DNA of 64,000 nt, from assembly GCA_937958995.1 (NCBI GenBank), contig CALGAP010000006.1, positions 1-64,000 of the forward strand, written 5' to 3'. Positions 60,988-64,000 of this stretch are shown here, one piece after another. Every line of letters begins with the position of its first letter. The first letter of the stretch is position 1. The position numbers and the translations under genes were made by a program. The DNA is from an uncultured Chitinophagaceae bacterium. GTDB lineage: Bacteria; Bacteroidota; Bacteroidia; Chitinophagales; Chitinophagaceae. A model generated the notes under the pieces. It worked only from the letters and a program-made list of their open reading frames with translations, was not told the origin of the DNA and made no database searches.

Positions 60988-62187
60988 GTGGCAGTCTCTT
61001 TTTCGCCCATACGACCCCTGATACAGACCGGCAGCAATGCCAGTTCGCGCTGGTTTTCGTATATCGGCCTGGGCATCGGCGTGTTGCTCCTGCTTTGTTC
61101 CATCCAGATGTATGTGAACATCCAGCAATTGTTGGGTGAAAAAGAAATGCAGAAAGGTGGTTTTGAATTTATCCCCATCTCTAAGGTCATCACCAACGAG
61201 ACGATGGGCAACCTGGAGAAAAATTTATTCGATCAAGAAGACATCTCAGAATTAAAATCGCAGCCCTTTGTTGAAGACGCCGCGCCGCTGCTGGCGAATA
61301 ATTTTAAGTTTCAGCTAAGCGGAGGTTCACTCATTCCCTTCATGACCGATTTCTTTATAGAATCGCTCGACAACGCATTTATCGACACTGTACCGCCCAG
61401 TTTTACGTGGAGCGAAGGTCAGCTGACCGTGCCGGTGATCATCTCCTCCGAATTCCTGGAACTGTATAATATTTTCGCGCCAGGTTATGGATTGCCGCAG
61501 ATTTCGGAAGAAACCGCCTACCGTATTCAGCTCACTTTTACATGTTATGGTAACGACGGCAGCCGCGAATCGTTCCGCGCGCATGTGGTCGCCTTCAGCG
61601 ACCGCGTAAACTCAATACTGGCGCCAAAAACTTTTCTCGACTGGGCTAACCAACGCTTCTCACCCGGCATGGAGTTAAGACCTTCGAGGGTGTATGTAAA
61701 AGTGAAAGACGCCAACGACCCCGAATTCCTGAAATATCTCGAAGCAAAAAATTATCGCGTTAATAAAGACAAAACGCAATTTGGCCGGCGCAAAATGGTA
61801 TTACAGGGAATTTTCGCAGGACTTGGCATTTTTGGATTGATGGTGGTGGTGCTGGCGCTGATGCTGTTCTCGTTTTACCTGCAACTGATGATCGCGCGCA
61901 GCCGCGATAGCCTGCAACTATTGCTGGCGCTTGGTTATTCACCGCGCTGGCTCGGCAACAATGTTTCGAAGCGTTTTATACCCATTTACTTCGGCGTGGT
62001 GTTAGGCGCACTTGCCGTAACGCAGCTGATGCAGTACGCCTTCCACCACTTCGTAATGTACGACCGCTCTGAGCTCGACACGCCGGTTCACTGGACAGTA
62101 ATAGCCACTGCCGTATTACTGATAGTCATTTCCTTACTAACTAATTTCCGGCTCGTTCGCAAATTGCTCTCCCAGCTGGAACCTTAA
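60988..62187 (+). CDS. FtsX/LolC-type ABC transporter permease
   Basis: The 399-residue protein, with a GTG start, has an N-terminal membrane segment (about 26-45), a large periplasmic part (about 50-260), and three C-terminal membrane segments (about 270-300, 325-350, 370-390), with MIARSRDSLQLLLALGYSPRW between them. It pairs with the ATPase directly upstream. Its last 51 bp overlap the 3' end of the convergent DUF418 gene. Confidence 0.82.
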   Translation: MAVSFSPIRPLIQTGSNASSRWFSYIGLGIGVLLLLCSIQMYVNIQQLLGEKEMQKGGFEFIPISKVITNETMGNLEKNLFDQEDISELKSQPFVEDAAPLLANNFKFQLSGGSLIPFMTDFFIESLDNAFIDTVPPSFTWSEGQLTVPVIISSEFLELYNIFAPGYGLPQISEETAYRIQLTFTCYGNDGSRESFRAHVVAFSDRVNSILAPKTFLDWANQRFSPGMELRPSRVYVKVKDANDPEFLKYLEAKNYRVNKDKTQFGRRKMVLQGIFAGLGIFGLMVVVLALMLFSFYLQLMIARSRDSLQLLLALGYSPRWLGNNVSKRFIPIYFGVVLGALAVTQLMQYAFHHFVMYDRSELDTPVHWTVIATAVLLIVISLLTNFRLVRKLLSQLEP

Positions 62188-63588
62188 ATCCTGACCGTTC
62201 ACAGTGGATGCCTCTGCCGGCACTGCTACTCTTTTCATCGGTTGCTTCTTCCAATAGGTAAGACTTCTCCATACCCACTCCAGCGGACCAAACTGGAAAT
62301 ACTTCAACCAAATGGCGCTGAAAATGACCTGGAACACCCACACAGCAGCTACCACATAGTACAATTCATAGCGTTCCAGTTTTCCAAACAACCCAAAACC
62401 AAAGCCGTAAAAGATGGTGGTACAAATTATACTCTGGGAAAGATAGTTGGTAAACGCCATCTGCCCCACCCTTGCCATCAGGCGTTGGAAAAGCACCAGC
62501 ACGTTGTATTTATATAAAAGCATTACCACGCCGATATGTCCCATTGCAATGAGGGATCTTTTGAACTGGTAAACATCTATCATATAATAATCCGCCCAAA
62601 GCGTGCGGTCGAAATTGGTGTCGATCATTCCACGCATAAAGAAATAACTCAACGGCAAACCGATACAATAACCCAACAGCGTCATTAACCAATAAAACTT
62701 CTTTGACCGCCCGCCTGTAAGCACTTTCCATTTGAACAAGGCCATACCGATGAACAAGAGGCAAAGTGTATCCCAGATATAGTTGTGATAAAACATCTTG
62801 GTTTGTATGCGCTGATTAATTGGCTTGAAGTAAGCCATAGTGCTGAAATATCCTTTCTGCATTTCTTTAACTTCCTTCTCGGCTTCCTTTTTCAGATTTT
62901 CCACCTTCATTCTTTCCTGGTAGCCTTCCCATTTTGTTTTATCAGCTTTTTGTTCGTCGGTAAGTTGTATGGTAGAATCCTTTTTAACCAAAGCCAACAC
63001 TTTTTCACCCTTCACACGCATGTCTTTGCCGTCGTACAAGCGCATGGTTTCTTTCATGCAGTAAATGCCCATAAACACCAGTCCGAATACCAGCAGCCAG
63101 CCGGGTTTCATGTTCCGGAAAGGAAAAAGAAATAATCCGCAAAGCGCGTAGCTATATAAAATATCGCCCGGCCATAGCAATATAAATGCATTAATGATCC
63201 CGAATATGAGCAACCATATCAACCGGCGGTAATAAATATCTGCACCCGGCAGCGCGCCGCTTTTCTTTTCCAGTCTTTGCAGCAACAACAGGCTGCCCGC
63301 ACCGAAGAGTATGGTGAAAATGGCGCGCATGGTCCCTTCAAAACCCATATTCACTATCCACCAGGTATAGTAATTCGGTCCGGAATATTCGTTGGCCAAA
63401 TTGAGGTTGTAGCCCATGTTGTGGGGCTGGCCAAAAAAGGGAATGTTCATCAGCAGTATGCCGAGCAATGCTATCCCTCGCAGGCTGTCGATAATTTCAA
63501 TCCTGTCTTCCTGGCTAAGGGGACGTGGCGTAGAAATAGCGGCGCCGCCACCTTGCAGCGGGTCGCGCTGAAACAATGCAATTTTCAT
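62137..63588 (-). CDS. DUF418 family membrane protein
   Basis: The 483-residue protein has many membrane segments, starting with IIDSLRGIALLGILLMNIPFF near residue 33 and ending with a DUF418 domain (MAFTNYLSQSIICT, GPLEWVWRSLTYWKK). A charged insert rich in Lys/Glu (about 195-250) lies between membrane segments. The family resembles YeiB and acyltransferase-type membrane proteins, but its substrate is unknown. Its C-terminal codons overlap the convergent permease gene by 51 bp. Confidence 0.88.
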   Translation of the reverse strand: MKIALFQRDPLQGGGAAISTPRPLSQEDRIEIIDSLRGIALLGILLMNIPFFGQPHNMGYNLNLANEYSGPNYYTWWIVNMGFEGTMRAIFTILFGAGSLLLLQRLEKKSGALPGADIYYRRLIWLLIFGIINAFILLWPGDILYSYALCGLFLFPFRNMKPGWLLVFGLVFMGIYCMKETMRLYDGKDMRVKGEKVLALVKKDSTIQLTDEQKADKTKWEGYQERMKVENLKKEAEKEVKEMQKGYFSTMAYFKPINQRIQTKMFYHNYIWDTLCLLFIGMALFKWKVLTGGRSKKFYWLMTLLGYCIGLPLSYFFMRGMIDTNFDRTLWADYYMIDVYQFKRSLIAMGHIGVVMLLYKYNVLVLFQRLMARVGQMAFTNYLSQSIICTTIFYGFGFGLFGKLERYELYYVVAAVWVFQVIFSAIWLKYFQFGPLEWVWRSLTYWKKQPMKRVAVPAEASTVNGQDLRFQLGEQFANEPEIS

Positions 63589-63858
63589 ACAGATTGTTTT
63601 AAGATGGCTGCGGTTATGCGCAACCGGTATCTTTGACAGGGACTTTCACGGGGGGTTAGCTAAAGTAGAAAATAAAAATGAGGTGCCATTAGAAAAATGG
63701 GAAATTCACCCTTTTAGGTTAGATGCGCTGGAAAATCGGGTGATGTAACGAAAGCTTTTGAACTTTTCAGCACATTTTAGATTGCCACATTTCGCCTGTG
63801 GATGAACGAAATGGTGGTATGCATTTTTCGAGAAAATAACTTTTGGCAATATCAGCTT
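63589..63858. other. Intergenic region before the right edge
   Basis: About 270 bp hold the upstream region of the DUF418 gene and the downstream region of the gene at the edge. A plus-strand TATCTTTG at 63628-63635 has no gene after it. No RNA gene, hairpin terminator or repeat was found by eye. Confidence 0.4.
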
Positions 63859-64000
63859 TCATTTTGCCGCATTTGAACGCCTGTTTACCTGGTCGCGTAC
63901 AAACTCGCGAGTGAACTGCTCCTTAACCGCCACTTTTACCCCTGCAGATTTCCAGGCGTCGGCTACAGCGCATAAGCTTTGATAGGCTTTGTAATCACGC
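63859..64000 (-). CDS. 3' end of an unknown gene (partial)
   Basis: The minus strand is open from the window edge for 46 codons (beginning RDYKAYQSLCAVADAW and ending NRRSNAAK) to a TGA at 63859-63861. Codon use is like that of the core genes. The family cannot be told from this fragment. Confidence 0.55.
   Translation of the reverse strand, partial: RDYKAYQSLCAVADAWKSAGVKVAVKEQFTREFVRDQVNRRSNAAK

Noticed and set aside
63628..63635. Plus-strand TATCTTTG promoter box
   Set aside because: No plus-strand gene or terminator-like hairpin follows before the window end.

Overview
The window looks like a chromosomal piece of a Bacteroidota bacterium, probably of the Chitinophagaceae type. This rests on Bacteroidetes-style promoters (TAnnTTTG boxes a few bases from start codons), paired ExbD and TonB genes, a DUF5117/DUF5118 metalloprotease, a DUF4836 lipoprotein, a short NuoG, and Bacteroidetes-type mobile element genes (BT4734/DUF3987 primase, VapE, helix-turn-helix excisionases). 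Genus cannot be fixed by reading alone.

Bases 1 to about 30,176 are a mobile defence island integrated at the 3' end of mnmE, the site also used by Salmonella genomic island 1. Nearly every gene in it is on the minus strand. From the mnmE junction leftwards come: integrase-binding-like repeats, a zinc-ribbon/HTH excisionase candidate, a tyrosine recombinase, an unknown 355-aa protein, two HTH_17 proteins and a BT4734/DUF3987 replication protein. Then follows cargo: an orphan HTH regulator and a SymE toxin; a type I restriction operon (XRE regulator, hsdM, unknown 90-aa protein, broken HI0074/HepT-like gene, hsdS with an N-terminal nucleotidyltransferase domain) that carries a SIR2-HerA pair between hsdS and hsdR; and a catalytically dead prokaryotic Argonaute with a PD-(D/E)XK nuclease and a truncated ParB-like gene. 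The ParB gene is cut by an IS256 remnant, itself cut by an IS3 element. Beyond lies a VapE replication protein with a candidate antisense RNA over its leader, and a second restriction-type operon (HTH regulator, two methyltransferase genes, truncated KilA-N protein, GIY-YIG/helicase fusion, AAA ATPase). The ATPase is a pseudogene: a 23-bp insertion shifts its frame and an IS21-type end cuts its 3' part at base 77. The left end of the island is outside the window.

Bases 30,177 to 64,000 are core chromosome: mnmE; an ExbB-ExbD-ExbD-TonB-TonB energy-transduction cluster; a secreted zinc metalloprotease; a MacB-type permease; the complete nuoA-N operon for respiratory complex I; a TPR protein, a PstS-like lipoprotein and a small membrane protein in one operon; a low-molecular-weight tyrosine phosphatase; hisS; a DUF4836 lipoprotein; an ABC ATPase and FtsX-type permease; a DUF418 membrane protein; and the 3' end of an unknown gene at the right edge.

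The most interesting material is the defence cargo: the inactive Argonaute-nuclease-ParB set, the SIR2-HerA pair lodged inside a type I restriction operon that also contains a nucleotidyltransferase toxin-antitoxin remnant fused to HsdS, and the possible counter-transcribed RNA at vapE. Several cargo genes are visibly broken, so the island seems to be in turnover.
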